NCBI RefSeq assembly: GCF_036373705.1
Contig: NC_089851.1
Location: 45,404,970 to 45,468,969, forward strand
Length of the DNA stretch: 64,000 nucleotides
Source of the DNA: Amia ocellicauda
Taxonomy: Eukaryota > Chordata > Actinopteri > Amiiformes > Amiidae
Reading direction: 5' to 3'
In this document: positions 49,662-62,861 of the stretch, in pieces
Numbering within the stretch: the stretch's first letter is position 1
Layout of the letters: the number at the start of each line of letters is the position of its first letter
Made by a program: the position numbers and the translations under genes
The notes under the pieces: generated by a model
What the model saw: only the letters and a program-made list of their open reading frames with translations
Databases searched by the model: none
What the model was told of the DNA's origin: nothing

Positions 49662-50615
49662 ATGGGCTTAAAATACCAGACAAGGGCAAAACAAAGCTGT
49701 TCAATTTCACTGCGCCAAAACGGACACGGGATTGCGCTGCAGCCAAACCTCATGGATATCCAACAGCGTGACTCGGACCCGGGCTCCGTGGTCGGGCCGC
49801 TCAATGGGGATGGCCCCGTTACCCAGGGGGGCGGAGATGCTCCCTCCGACCTCGCCAGAAAACTCGACGGCGCCTTTGCGCACTTGGACCCGAAAGAGGT
49901 CTTCCTGAAAGACCGCAGGAGGGCCAGATCTCTCCCCGCGTACCCGGACCAGGCCAGCCTGTTCAGCGAGATTTCCCAGAGCTGCAGGAAGAGGGTCCAG
50001 TTCGCCGACGCGCTGGGCTTCAGCCTGGCCAGCGTCCGGCACTTCAGCGCCGCGGAGGAGCCGCACATCCCGTCCAACGTCTTCTCCAGGCTGCAGAGCT
50101 TCCCCCCCGGGCAGGACAGGGAGCTCTTGGGGGACCTCTGCGACCAGTTCAAGGTCAGCCTGACTCTAAACTGTCTGGTGCCCACTTTCAAACAGCCCGT
50201 GGACGTCGAGAGCAAAGTGTCGCGCCTCAAAGTGTCCCTGGAGAGCGTCACGGTTACGCACTTGGACATCCGAGGGCTCGCCAGGGTGCTGAAACTCGGG
50301 TGCAGGAGAGAGGTGGGGGTCAGGTACACCTTCAACGACTGGTTGTCGTTTGTTGACGCACAAGCGGTCCCTGTGCCAGCTGAAGACAAAACTACTATTA
50401 CTACTACAGGCACCGCTGCTGCCAGTGCGCAGGACGAGCAGTTTGCGTTCACCATGTACACCCCTCCGCTGCTGGACCCCCGCCCCTCTGTGCACTTTGC
50501 TGTCTACTACAAAACGGACATTGGGGAGTTCTGGGACAATAACGACGGGCACAACTACACCCTGAGGTCGCAGTGCACGGCCCCGTACCAGACCGCTGCC
50601 TTTGACGCCACCTAA
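49662..50615 (+). CDS. PPP1R3G: Protein phosphatase 1 regulatory subunit 3G, single exon
   Basis: One uninterrupted frame of 317 residues. RVQF at residues 111-114 within CRKRVQFADALGFSL is the PP1-docking motif with the flanking pattern of the PPP1R3 family. Residues about 165-305 form a CBM21 glycogen-binding domain, with KVSLESV, LGCRREVGVRYTFNDW and the WDNNDGHNY motif at 291-299. The family targets PP1 to glycogen and promotes dephosphorylation of glycogen synthase. The gene is intronless, as recalled for human PPP1R3G, and lies between RPP40 and LYRM4 as in human, which chooses 3G among the paralogues. An alternative start is Met31 (MDIQQRD, 49752); neither ATG has a strong context, and conservation cannot decide. 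Confidence 0.93.
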   Translation: MGLKYQTRAKQSCSISLRQNGHGIALQPNLMDIQQRDSDPGSVVGPLNGDGPVTQGGGDAPSDLARKLDGAFAHLDPKEVFLKDRRRARSLPAYPDQASLFSEISQSCRKRVQFADALGFSLASVRHFSAAEEPHIPSNVFSRLQSFPPGQDRELLGDLCDQFKVSLTLNCLVPTFKQPVDVESKVSRLKVSLESVTVTHLDIRGLARVLKLGCRREVGVRYTFNDWLSFVDAQAVPVPAEDKTTITTTGTAAASAQDEQFAFTMYTPPLLDPRPSVHFAVYYKTDIGEFWDNNDGHNYTLRSQCTAPYQTAAFDAT

Positions 50616-50950
50616 GGCGGTGCCAGCTGCCCATCAGCCTTTTACTGCGTCTGCTGCGTGTATGGACAGATGGCAGGCCGTATGCACAATGACACCACTG
50701 CTTCAGTCACCCGCCACTGTTGCCGCATTTCACATTGTTTTGGGAAAAGTTTCCTAAAGATGGACAATAATCACATTTCGTCTTTGAATAGGATGAGATT
50801 GTGAGAATGAGTTTGGCACCGTTTTTAATGTGATATATGTCCAACAGAAGAAGATGCCTCAGCCAGTGATCATGCCATCCACCTGGGTTGAACTTTTTAA
50901 AACGTCCACTTTACTTGACCAGTTGAACGAATAAAGCAACAATATTTCAC
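50616..50950 (+). other. PPP1R3G: PPP1R3G 3' UTR with poly(A) signal
   Basis: AATAAA lies at 50930-50935, 315 nt after the stop, giving a compact 3' UTR with cleavage near 50950. Confidence 0.6.
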
Positions 50951-53114
50951 ATATATACATTACTCAAAAGGGAACTCTTCATTTCTACTGTAAGTCATCT
51001 TAATGTAAACAGCATTAAACTGAAATTAAAATCCTTAGGTAGGTCTAGATATTGATTACTTCTGTGTTAGAAACACAGTATTAAAATACAAAGGTTGTTA
51101 TTTTCAGGCAAGTATTGTTTCCTGCACAGGGATGACATAAAATTATGTGTAATGATGTGCTTTTGAAATATAATTTATTCAGTTGTCAAATGAAAAGGGC
51201 AAACTATTATTCTGTTGAAATACACAACAATTAAGAATTGAAAGCAACTTCTAACTAAATGTTCAAACACACACTGTTGTTTTATTACTTGTTTATTTTA
51301 ACATAAATGATGTTTGATCCTGATTCACCAGAGACTGTGCTGTTTTGGACTCAGTCCACTCACTCTGTGATTGACCAGTCCACAGTATTTCAGACCATGT
51401 GTTTTCTTGTGTAATTCTGGTCACACCAATTCATTCCCTCTTTCTACAATCTTTTGCAAACTGTGTTCAGGAGCTGCTATGTTAGAAATAAGCATTGCCC
51501 GTGTATCAAGTACTGGGTTTGGCTGGTATTGAAGCAGCGCCCACACAGAAATCAGAAGCTTATTTGGGGGACGTTTGATACAGGCCCCAGTATAATTCCA
51601 TGAACCACTCACTGGTGAGCTATCGAGAGTTGTTAAGACAGCTATAGCGATTGCCTTCCACCTTTTTGTGGAATTTTTAGCAATTGATTGAGGGTCACAA
51701 TTATGAAATAATCATGTAATTAATTATGAATCACTAGGTAGGGGCTATGATGTCATTCATTGTACGTTGTGCAGAAGTGGTCTGTGTATTCATAGACCAG
51801 GGGTAGATCCTCACACTGCAGACAAATTAGGGACATTTCTGATTGCACAGTCGTTGTAGAATATTTTATTGTGCAAGTCATTCAGTGACCCTTTGTCAGT
51901 ATATGAGATCATTAAACACATTTCATGCAGGTCCTCTTCACAGGACAAACTCGATCAGGGACAGGCAGAAGCACGACTACATTTTAGTCTGTGGCGTTTT
52001 TCTGCCTGGGAATAAAGAGACAACAGGATGTTACATACCAATAATATATTGACACATATGCACACCCCAAAACATGTTGAAATGTGCTGTGAATCAGTTT
52101 CAAGTAAGATGAGTTAACAATATCCAATTCCCATATAAAAATTAGATTATTTTGTGTTTGCTAAGTAAATGAAACCCATTTAGGCCTCTGAAATGTGTGT
52201 GCTGCATCTCTGAATTTATTTTTTCTTGTGATCAGTGCTTGAGAGATTTAATTCTCTCCATTTTCTATAAGTGGAACTTCTTTTCTTTTGTGTTTGAGAG
52301 AGTGTGTGTGTGTGAGAGAGAGAGAGGTGTGTGTGTTTTTATGAGCACTGGCAAATAGCCACACGTACTACCGCCCATCGGGTTTGATAGAGAGTTCTGC
52401 AAGCCAGAGGGCACTTCACATCACTACCAATGCAATGAACAGCAATTAACCTGTACGTGGTGTGGGGATGCCAAAATACACACGCAGCCCAGTGACTATT
52501 AAATACACAATGTGAACACAGCCAGCAGTACAAACCTAATTTGGTGATCTTAAGGATATTCTTTACAATACCCATGTATTAAAGCAATCCACTCCCCAAG
52601 TCTTCATTTCTCTTTTGGAATCTATGGGAGCATCACCGGGGATCTAAATGCATCTACTCTTGATTTCCAGGTCTCTCTCTGGGTTCTTCTTTGCTTGTTT
52701 ATCTTGAGGCAGTCAACCACAAAGATGTACAAAAACACACCACAATCAGAATTGCTTTCTCAGATACATTCCTCTCTTTGAATATATATATGTTTGATTT
52801 CTTATATTCAACCTAGTTGTCTTCGGTAAAACTAACCTCATAATTCTTGCATTTTTAACATTGTTGTAATGTGGTTTTACATTGCTGTTCTATGGGCACA
52901 GTAGGCCTTCGCAGTGCTTTACTACATTAGACATACAGTGATATAACCATTAGACTCAATTGGTGTTTTAAGCATGTAAGTTGGCATATAAACAGTACAA
53001 TCAGTATACATTTTATTCTGGAGCATGTTCATTTAACTCCGCGAGCACTCTAGTTGGCCAACATTCAAATTCAATGTAGAAACATGCACTGTAATCAAAA
53101 TTAAATCACTAACA

Positions 53115-53165
<51 letters not shown>

Positions 53166-53865
53166 GTATTATCAGTACTTTGAACCTGCCACACAAATAG
53201 AAAACTACATACCTCAGTGAGCTCAGTGGCAGCTTCATTTGTTTGTCAGATGCTTCTTTCTTCTGCTCAGAAATGTCAGGTACAGGTGTGTACTGTTAAT
53301 AGCAGGTGGTCAAAGTTTTGATTTCTTCTGGATGGTATGAGAGTGCAGCACTACCCCCTGTTGCGAAACACACTTCCTCACAGTATGGATATTTTCTCCA
53401 GCTCTGCTTATGATGACAGATGTGCACCTTGCTTTGTGTCAGTGTAATGAGGATTGACAGCCAGGGAACTATAACCCCTCCTGCATGTCAAGAGCTATTG
53501 AAAAGAAAAGCCCATCAAAACACCTGAACCAAACCTATCTTTTGGCCTACTGTCAACTTTTTGTCTTCCCTTTGTGGAGATTTATTAATAAGTTATGACA
53601 CCTTTAGCAAATTGTTTCGCCCAACGAAGGTGTATCCCACGTTTCTGACACAACGGATTTGTCAAACTAGCCAGCCGTGATGAGACTGCATGACTTTCTG
53701 AGCTGCTATCGAGTTACTAATAACCTGAAATAAAACCTATCCTAGCCTTACTGTGAGCTGCCAATACTGCTGCTGCTGCTGCCGCCGCACACAATACTGC
53801 ATTGTAGAGGGCAGTTAACAGTCTTGCTTTTAGGCCTGTAATTATCCGACAAGTTACACTGGGAC
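50951..53865. other. Intergenic downstream of PPP1R3G
   Basis: It contains the AAT microsatellite at 53116-53162 and otherwise no recognised feature. Confidence 0.5.
53116..53162. repeat. (AAT)n microsatellite
   Basis: About 15 AAT units. Confidence 0.95.
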
Positions 53866-54363
53866 TGTCACATCTCTCAGGGAGGACCGCAGGGCACAGG
53901 AGTTAAGGACCCAGGTGCGGCGCTCGTAAAGGCGGCTGACAGAACAAAAGGGCTAGGCAAGGACGTGGTCGAGGTCACTGGCAGTGGTCAAGATCAAGAA
54001 GGTTGAGTAAGACACAGGACTAGGACTAGGAGCGAGAGAGACGAGAGAGACAAGGGGCACAAGGAGCACAAGGAGCACAAGGAGCACAAGGAGCACAAGG
54101 AGCACAAGGATTGGTGACACAGGTTTAACTGACGACACTTCGCCAAGAGTGAGGGCAGTGAGGGGTTTAAGAAGGGAAGCAGAAAGTGGGGAGGCAAGTG
54201 CAGGGCCAATGGGAGAAGAGGTAACGAACAAGTGTGCACATGGGTGTGGAGGAATGTTAATGGGAAGAGTGAAAGATGAAAGCAGTGAGACGAGAAGGGA
54301 AAGGCAGGGGAACAATGGCAGCCTCTAGTGGGGAAAGAGGGTCAGGGCTAGGGAACTGTGACA
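53866..54363. mobile_element. Probable solo LTR, 498 bp, with 5-bp target duplication
   Basis: It begins TGTCACATC and ends CTGTGACA, the TG...CA termini of an LTR within a 6-bp inverted repeat (TGTCAC/GTGACA). The pentamer GGGAC directly flanks both sides (53861-53865 and 54364-54368). No gag, pol or second LTR is nearby, so recombination to a solo LTR is the simplest reading. A 9-bp minisatellite lies inside. Orientation is not determined. A non-autonomous element with the same termini is the alternative. Confidence 0.65.
54051..54110. repeat. 9-bp minisatellite inside the LTR
   Basis: Six to seven tandem copies of AAGGAGCAC, the first slightly changed (AAGGGGCAC). Confidence 0.9.
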
Positions 54364-54755
54364 GGGACAAAGGAGGATAGAAATATTGTGACAATACATT
54401 AAAACTAAACTAAAACTAAAAATCTAATTAAACTGATTATATGTAGCCTATTCTCATCTTTTTAGTAACTATGGAAAGTGTATCAAAATACACAGCTTTT
54501 AAGAATGACTTTTATTTTATTTTAAACACGGAGAATTCCCTTTCACACCAGAGTCCTCGTTCACATTGGTGCCTCAATGAAAACACACACCTGCTTGGTC
54601 CCAAACATCAGCCATCTAGCTCCATGCTGCAGTGGTGCATTATGGGATTTGAAGTTTTCTTGTCTGCTGATTGATTGAACCGCAGAATATCACCAAACAC
54701 CTACAAATCACAGGGTGCTTTTTTTTTTACAGAAACTTATTAGTGCCACTATATA

Positions 54756-56160
<1,405 letters not shown>

Positions 56161-58261
56161 AAAAAAAAAAAAGTGTGAACATCTACTTCATCTACTCTGT
56201 GTAGGAATTCTCACACAGGGTTCCTGGTTATGCGTTATAGAGGAAAGTGAAGGAAAGGCATGAGGAGTAACTCATGGACTTCTTTGCTCGTCAGGTCACC
56301 GTTTTACAGTAATCCACACTGAGCAAACAACAGGGTACACAGACCCTCTTGCAAAAACATTTGAGGTTACAAAATATAGGCTGGCTTGCTTTTTCACTCT
56401 TTTCATGTATTTTACACATATGATGATTTATTTCATTTTGTTAACCACATTTTTTAACCACATTGTTAACCACACTCACTTTATTCTAGATCATGTAAAA
56501 TGTTTACAGGTCTATATTTGATTGTATTGTATTTATGTTTTTTATTTTGCTGTACGTTTGTTGTATGTTTACCAGTCTGTAAAGCGCTCTGTGGCTACCC
56601 TGCGAAGGGCGCTATACAAATAAAAATTGATTGATTGATTTTCACACACCATACACCCTTTTGATGATGTGCGTTTTATTTCCATGGCAGACAACACTAA
56701 CGTCTAATAAAGTGTGTGCAGGCTGCTGTCGAGTCCAGCACAAGGACACACAAAACCAGTTTCCGTTTCTGATTATTTATATTCCAAATCAAATTGCGAG
56801 GAGAAAGGTGCTGTTTAAAGTCCTTCATTTCTGATCGCAGTGTTTTTTCATCCGCCAACCTATTGCTCAAGGACATAGTATGTGGCTGAAAATAGTGCCC
56901 CTGTACAAAGTCTTGCCATGATTACACAGCAAATGGTCACTTGAACTAATATTGAGTAATTTGAACTTTACAGACTGCACTCATGAGACGCATGTTCGTA
57001 GTATCGGCACCAAAAAAAAACAAAAAAAACAAAAACAAATCAGACACTTTAAAATCCAACTCACCTTATCAAACATGCTAAACCCATCTTTTGCAATAAC
57101 TGTCTCCAAGCCAAAGTAATCCACAAAACATCGGCTATATTTAGCTCATGGTCTGGTGATAAATTTAGGATATATTGCAACATCGCACCCCACAAAACCA
57201 ATGACCAGTATTGATATATTGTTAATTATTGAACAAACAGCACAGGCTATAAACTTTCTCGGCACAATCTCAGGGATATAGAGCTCTTCTTCTCAGATGA
57301 CTTGCTGACTAAAGCATTTTTATTTTGCCAAAGGCTTGCTTACCTGTGAAGGCTAAAGAACCCCAGAAGGTTATGTTGATATCAAACATATTTCTGTCAG
57401 CTGCCAGCAGTATAATATATAATTCAGTATGCCTTTTTTGACCATTTTATTTCATATACCCTTTGATAGATGCGCCCCGACTGTAACCCCTGGAAACAGC
57501 TGCTTCATAGCATGGTAGGAACTGCAGTAATTTGGTGGGGAACACAACATCAGCATTGCATTTAGACAACATGCAATCTCAGCTGGAGAGTCTCAGCAAT
57601 AAGGATACAGGATTTTTTTTTATTTTGTACGTTCAACCATTCTGAAATTGACTGTGTAAATAAAAAAGAATCAAACCAATCCTGCGAAACACTGGAAATA
57701 TTTCAGAAATAAATCAATCCAGTGGCACCAGTGATAACAAAAATAAAAATCATGCTCTGTGACCCTTAACACTTTACCCCACTTTCGCCTGGTTGGAACT
57801 TCTTAGACACACAAGTGTTTAATATGGACATTATAAGGAGTACAGGTATGTGACACCTATCAAATGAAACCAGAGAAACTGTACTATAATATTCTGCATA
57901 GTTGATCATGATTAGACAAACTATATTACAGTACTACCAAGTTTTTTCACGAACTTAAATATGACCTTTTTGACCTTTCTTCTCCATTAAAGTCTATGGG
58001 AAATCTTGATATGAAAATGTTATGCTGAAATACCACTCAAATTGAAAGAAGTTGTAGAAGTTGTTGGTTGAAAATAGCTTAAGAAAAGACGGAATAATGG
58101 GCATTTGAATTAACCTAGCCCATGCGGAAAAGTTTAGGGCAAAAGGGCCACTAGCATGTGGGTGGGCAAGACAAACTGGGTGAAAATTATGATTATTTAT
58201 TACTTAAAAAAAAAAAAAAAAAAGCAATTCTCGAACCCCAATTTCCCCCCCTACTTTGCAT
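56161..58261. other. Intergenic with one LINE/SINE tail
   Basis: Apart from the tail fragment at 56500-56640, no gene or transposon was recognised. There is an A run at 58206-58223. Confidence 0.5.
56500..56640 (+). repeat. L2-type LINE or SINE 3' tail
   Basis: TGTAAAGCGCTCTGTGGCTA followed by GGGCGCTATACAAATAAA and an ATTG tandem tail is characteristic of a widespread vertebrate L2-related 3' end. Confidence 0.65.
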
Positions 58262-58816
58262 AAGAACATGAAAAAGTTGACAAATGAGAGCAGGCCATTC
58301 AACTCATCGTGCTCATTTGGTGTCCATAAATAACTAAGTGATCCAAGGATCCTATCCAGTCTCTCAGTAGGACATCCCCTTCAGACCTGGAATAAGTCTG
58401 GGTGCTCTCCTCTGAACTGCCTCTAGAGCAGCAATATCCAGATGAGCTCTAACTAGTGCATTGTACAGTCTGAACATTACTGCCCTTGCTTTAAATTATA
58501 CACTTTTGACAATATACCCTAACATCCTGTTTGCCTTTTTTATTGCTTCCCCACATTGTTTGGATGGAGAAAGTGAGGAGTCCACATACAGTGAGGGAAA
58601 AAAGTATTTGATCCCCTGCTGATTTTGTACGTTTGCCCACTGACAAAGAAATGATCAGTCTATAATTTTAATAGTAGGTGTATTTTAACAGTGAGAGACA
58701 GAATAACAACAAAAAAATCCAGAAAAATGCATTTCAAAAAAGTTATAAATTGATTTGCATGTTAATGAGGGAAATAAGTATTTGATCCCCTATCAATCAG
58801 CAAGATTTCTGGCTCC

Positions 58817-58913
58817 CAGGTATCTTTTATACAGGTAACGAGCTGAGATTAGGAGCACTCTCTTAAAGGGTGTGCTCCTAATCTCAGCTCGTTACCTGTA
58901 TAAAAGACACCTG
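58817..58913. promoter_or_regulatory. Palindrome with divergent TATA boxes in Tc1 copy 3
   Basis: Same arrangement as in copies 1 and 2, ending about 43 bp before the transposase ATG at 58956. TATAAAAG is on the right arm and CTTTTATA on the left. Confidence 0.6.
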
Positions 58914-58955
58914 TCCACAGAAGCAATCAATCAATCAGATTCCAAACTCTCCACC

Positions 58956-59969
58956 ATGGCCAAGACCAAAGAGCTGTCCAAGGATGTCAGGGACAAGATT
59001 GTAGACCTACACAAGGCTGGAATGGGCTACAAGAACATCACCAAGCAGCTTGGTGAGAAGGTGACAACAGTTGGTGCGATTATTCGCAAATGGAAGAAAC
59101 ACAAAATAACTGTCAGTCTCCCTCGGTCTGGGGCTCCATGCAAGATCTCACCTCGTGGAGTTTCAATGATCATGACAACGGTGAGGAATCAGCCCAGAAC
59201 TACACGGGAGGATCTTGTTAATGATCTCAAGGCAGCTGGGACCATAGTCACCAAGAAAACAATTGGTAACACACTACGCCGTGAAGGACTGAAATCCTGC
59301 AGTGCCCGCAAGGTCCCCCTGCTCAAGAAAGCACATGTACAGGCCCATCTGAAGTTTGCCAATGAACATCTGAATGATTCAGAGGAGAACTGGGTGAAAG
59401 TGTTGTGGTCAGATGAGACCAAAATCGAGCTGTTTGGCATCAAAACAACTCGCCGTGTTTGGAGGAGGAGGAATGACCCCAAGAACACCATCCCCACCGT
59501 CAAACATGGAGGTGGAAACATTATGCTTTGGGGGTGTTTTTCTGCTAAGGGGACAGGACAACTGCACCGCATCAAAGGGACGATGGACGGGGCCATGTAC
59601 CGTCAAATCTTGGGTGAGAACCTCCTTCCCTCAGCCAGGGCATTGAAAATGGGTCGTGGATGGGTATTCCAGCATGACAATGACCCAAAACACACAGCCA
59701 AGGCAACAAAGGAGTGGCTCAAGAAGAATCACATTAAGGTCCTGGAGTGGCCTAGCCAGCCTCCAGACCTTAATCCCACAGAAAATCTGTGGAGGGAGCT
59801 GAAGGTTCGAGTTGCCAAACGTCAGCCTCGAAACCTTAATGACTTGGAGAGGATCTGCAAAGAGGAGTGGGACAAAATCCCTCCTGAGATGTGTGCAAAC
59901 CTGGTGGCCAACTTCAAGAAACGTCTGACCTCTGTGATTGCCAACAAGGGTTTTGCCACCAAGTACTAA
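58956..59969 (+). CDS. Tc1 transposase, intact 337-residue DD34E enzyme
   Basis: It starts at [14 protein letters not shown] in a CACCATGG context; an upstream in-frame ATG at 58872 lies in the palindrome and is not favoured. Residues 1-110 form the paired helix-turn-helix DNA-binding region, with the basic IIRKWKKHK linker block at 42-50. The catalytic triad is Asp153 ([12 protein letters not shown]), Asp241 ([11 protein letters not shown]) and Glu276 ([10 protein letters not shown]), with 34 residues between the last two. The Gly-rich [13 protein letters not shown] block is at 183-195. The length is within the usual 330-345 of fish Tc1 enzymes. It cuts and pastes the element at TA. Whether it is active is untested; Pro270 in SQPPDLNP replaces the usual Ser. 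Confidence 0.93.
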   Translation: MAKTKELSKDVRDKIVDLHKAGMGYKNITKQLGEKVTTVGAIIRKWKKHKITVSLPRSGAPCKISPRGVSMIMTTVRNQPRTTREDLVNDLKAAGTIVTKKTIGNTLRREGLKSCSARKVPLLKKAHVQAHLKFANEHLNDSEENWVKVLWSDETKIELFGIKTTRRVWRRRNDPKNTIPTVKHGGGNIMLWGCFSAKGTGQLHRIKGTMDGAMYRQILGENLLPSARALKMGRGWVFQHDNDPKHTAKATKEWLKKNHIKVLEWPSQPPDLNPTENLWRELKVRVAKRQPRNLNDLERICKEEWDKIPPEMCANLVANFKKRLTSVIANKGFATKY

Positions 59970-61016
59970 GTCGAAGGGGTCAAATACTTATTTCCCTCAT
60001 TAACATGCAAATCAATGTATAACTTTTTTTAAATGCATTTTTCTGGATTTTTTTATTGTTAGTCTCTCACTGTTAAAATACACCTACCATTAAAATTATA
60101 GACTGATCATTTCTTTGTCAGTGGGCAAACATACAAAATCAGCAGGGGATCAAACACTTCTTCCCCCCACTGTAGACTCCTAGGTCTTTCTCATGCGATA
60201 CTTCATCTAGTTCTATTCCTTTCATAGTGTAATTATAGTGGACATTTTTGTTACCTGCATGTTACCTTGCACTTGTCCATATTGAATTTCATCTGCCAGG
60301 TGTCGGCCCACAACTGAATATTATCTAAGTCCCTTTGAATAGCCTGTGCTGCTGAGATTGTATCTGCTGATCCACCTATTTAATATCATCTGTTTGCTAA
60401 CTATCCCAGAGTCCAGATCATTAATATAGATTAGAAAAAGCACAGGCCCTAGTACTGATCGCTGTGGAACTCTTAATGGAAGATCTCTTAATAGATAAGT
60501 AGACATGATCTGCCTCGTCTAAACCCATGCTGACCAAGAATATGGTTTTCATTAAGATGCTCCTCTATTTTCTGTCTAATAATTTTCTCCAGGTGATGTA
60601 CAGGTGATGCAGGTGAGACTGATGGGTCTGTAATTTCCTGGCTCAGTTTTGTGACCTTTCTTGTGGATTGGTATGACATTTGCTGTCTTCCAGTCGGCTG
60701 GCACATCCCCTATTCTAAGTGTCATTTGGAATATTTGAGTTAGCGGCCTATAAATAATTTCCCTCATTTCTTTAAGTACTGTCGGAAATATACCATCTGG
60801 CCCAGGTGATTTGTTTGTTTTTAATTCTGCTAGTCCATTTAGTACCTCCTCCTCATTTATCCTTATCTCTCTTAGGGTTTGACTGGACTGAATGTTAACC
60901 TGTGGCATGTTATCTGGCCACATGACAGGTAATCATTGGTGGACATTCAGGCTTCAAATTTTGTCAGTTAGTAACAAAGCTTGTTCTCTCTCTCTACCTG
61001 GAAGTATTTATTACAT

Positions 61017-61050
61017 TGGATTACAGGATATAAAATGATCCTGTAATCCA
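61017..61050. other. Perfect 13-bp palindrome with 8-nt loop
   Basis: TGGATTACAGGAT (61017-61029) is reverse-complemented by ATCCTGTAATCCA (61038-61050). Confidence 0.85.
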
Positions 61051-62495
61051 GAGCTGGCAACTCATCCCTCTGAAAACCGAAACATACTAAATTGAGTAGG
61101 GAATAAATAAAACAAACAAACAAATCGGGTATGAGTCATTAGACATTCATGATTATAAATTACCTCTAAAAACTGCTGATTGGTGTCTCTCAAGGTCAGA
61201 CAGAGACGGCGTGTCAGGACCATTTGAGTCAGCGCTCAGGGACTGACGGGACTATTGCACTCTGGATTGCTATGGTGTGTTTGCATTATAGTTTCGTTCT
61301 GTTATTTCTTATCCTCTTTAAAACCTAGACTATTGACCGGGAAAGAATCCTTTGAACTTCAAAAAAAGAAAAAAAAAGAAAAAAAGAAAAGGGAAACTGA
61401 GACCAGGTTGCCCACAGATGATTTCCTTCTCGGTCTCATCCAAATCATTTGAATGTGGAAGAAAGTAAAATAAATTAAAATTAAATACACATTTGGTCTT
61501 GTTGTGACAATTACTTTATTTGATACACCATTTTGACTGGAAACAAACCAAACCAACGAAACAGTTTTTTTAAAAGGTATGACAGAGCAGATCACACGGA
61601 GGTGGTTCCCTGGCATGCGCTGCTCAGCTGTTTTAAGTAACGAACTTGTAATTGTTTTGTCTTCGGTTCTTTGTTTACACCCATTAAAATTGCAAGACGA
61701 ATGAAATCGCACCCAGCCTGTCAGCTTGCACTTGTGTGGGAGCCTGTCCGGGATTTTTAGTATAAGGCTCTAAGCCAACTAAACGCCACCATTTTCCAAG
61801 TTGAGACAAACAGTCTAATCAGAAAGGGCTAACCTGACCTCGAAACAAGATTCCTGCTTGGCTAAACCCCTTAAAAAAACTACAACAATATCCTTTGACC
61901 CTGACTAAGACAGCCCTGTTCCTGTGGTCTCCCTAGCAGTGGTGACCGGCTTTTCACAGGGAGCGACCTCCCCGGACACACTTCCCAGTGTGCAAAGCCA
62001 TGGGGCCGTTTTAAGGTGAGAATTTTGTCAGGATTTGATCAAGGGGAAACATTACTGGGGTGTCACTTTAAACCAGGGCTGTCAAGAGCAGCTGTGGTGT
62101 CCGCAGTGTGTTCCGGGTTTGGATCCAACTCAGCTTTCAATTATGTAATTGGTCGAAAATTGAGTCATCAGCAAGTTTGAAACTATGAACTAATAATAAT
62201 AATAAATGTTGAAGTCTTAAATAAGCAGAATTAATAAAAAACATTTAGTCATTTTGTATTCCTATTGGAATTAAACGTATTGTGAGACACCGCAGTCCCG
62301 ACACTCCTGGTTGTAACAGCTGGAGCCGCACATGGGGCGGAAAAACACAATACGTCTGGTGTGTAACCCTGCTATGTGCAAGACTGGCTGTTCAACAGCT
62401 CACTAGTTAACAGTATACAGCTTACCTAGTGCAGTATGGCAGCGCATGATGGCAAACAGAGGCTCACTAGGATTGCCATGCAACAACCTGAGCTG

Positions 62496-62603
<108 letters not shown>

Positions 62604-62789
62604 TATATATATATACACACACACACAAAATAATAACAAAAGGGGAAAAAAAGGCCCTGCGGCCTGTGGTCTACACACAGCACTGCAGGTCAGATGCAGC
62701 TGGCTTTGTGACAGACTAGGGAAAAGGACCTGTTCCTCCCAGGTCTCATTGAAACAATGCTGCTCCTCCTGTCCACCCAGCGTTCCCCC

Positions 62790-62861
62790 TCAGAAGGCTT
62801 TCTGCCCCCCACGATCCTCCACCACGATCTTCTGGGCCGAGTACAAGTGGCCGATGGACAC
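62790..62861 (-). CDS. LYRM4: LYR motif-containing protein 4 (ISD11), last coding exon
   Basis: On the minus strand the acceptor TTCCCAG precedes GTG TCC ATC GGC, giving VSIGHLYSAQKIVVEDRGGQ then KAF and stop TGA (62792-62790), 23 codons. As recalled, the human C-terminus reads [20 protein letters not shown] followed by RT, so the first 17 residues align without gaps and the exon begins at the same place. LYRM4 binds and stabilises the cysteine desulfurase NFS1 in mitochondria for Fe-S cluster assembly. The LYR motif is in the upstream exons, which lie beyond the window. The gene order RPP40-PPP1R3G-LYRM4 supports the call. The extreme C-terminus is divergent. Confidence 0.85.
   Translation of the reverse strand: MSIGHLYSAQKIVVEDRGGQKAF

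Larger units (their letters stand above)
58589..60172 (+). mobile_element. Tc1-type transposon copy 3, apparently intact
   Basis: TA lies at 58587-58588 and 60173-60174. The left end is CAGTGAGGGAAAAAAGTATT; the right end reverse-complemented is CAGTGGGGGGAAGAAGTGTT. Both continue into long inverted repeats with inner TATTTGATCCCC repeats. At 1584 bp with an uninterrupted transposase it is the best-preserved copy in the window. It is inserted in ORF2 of a LINE. Confidence 0.95.
58262..60925 (-). mobile_element. CR1-like LINE, 5'-truncated and split by a Tc1
   Basis: Read on the minus strand, 60923-60576 encodes a reverse transcriptase part (ELKTNKSPGPDGIFPTVLKE, then DVPADWKTANVIPIHKKG and GNYRPISLT). 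It continues, with frame changes, through HILGQHGFRRGRSCL and VLGPVLFLIYINDLDSG. A downstream segment near 60180-60330 reads LDNIQLWADTWQMKFNMDKC. After the Tc1 insertion the reading resumes below 58588 with VDSSLSPSKQCGEAIKKANR and LVRAHLDIAALEAVQRRAPR, and it ends with a 3' tail rich in TTCTTATG. The catalytic FADD part seems deleted. The order matches CR1/Rex-type LINEs. Confidence 0.75.

Noticed and set aside
53953..54315. 120-codon Leu/Val-rich frame
   Set aside because: A reading of the 9-bp minisatellite inside the LTR.
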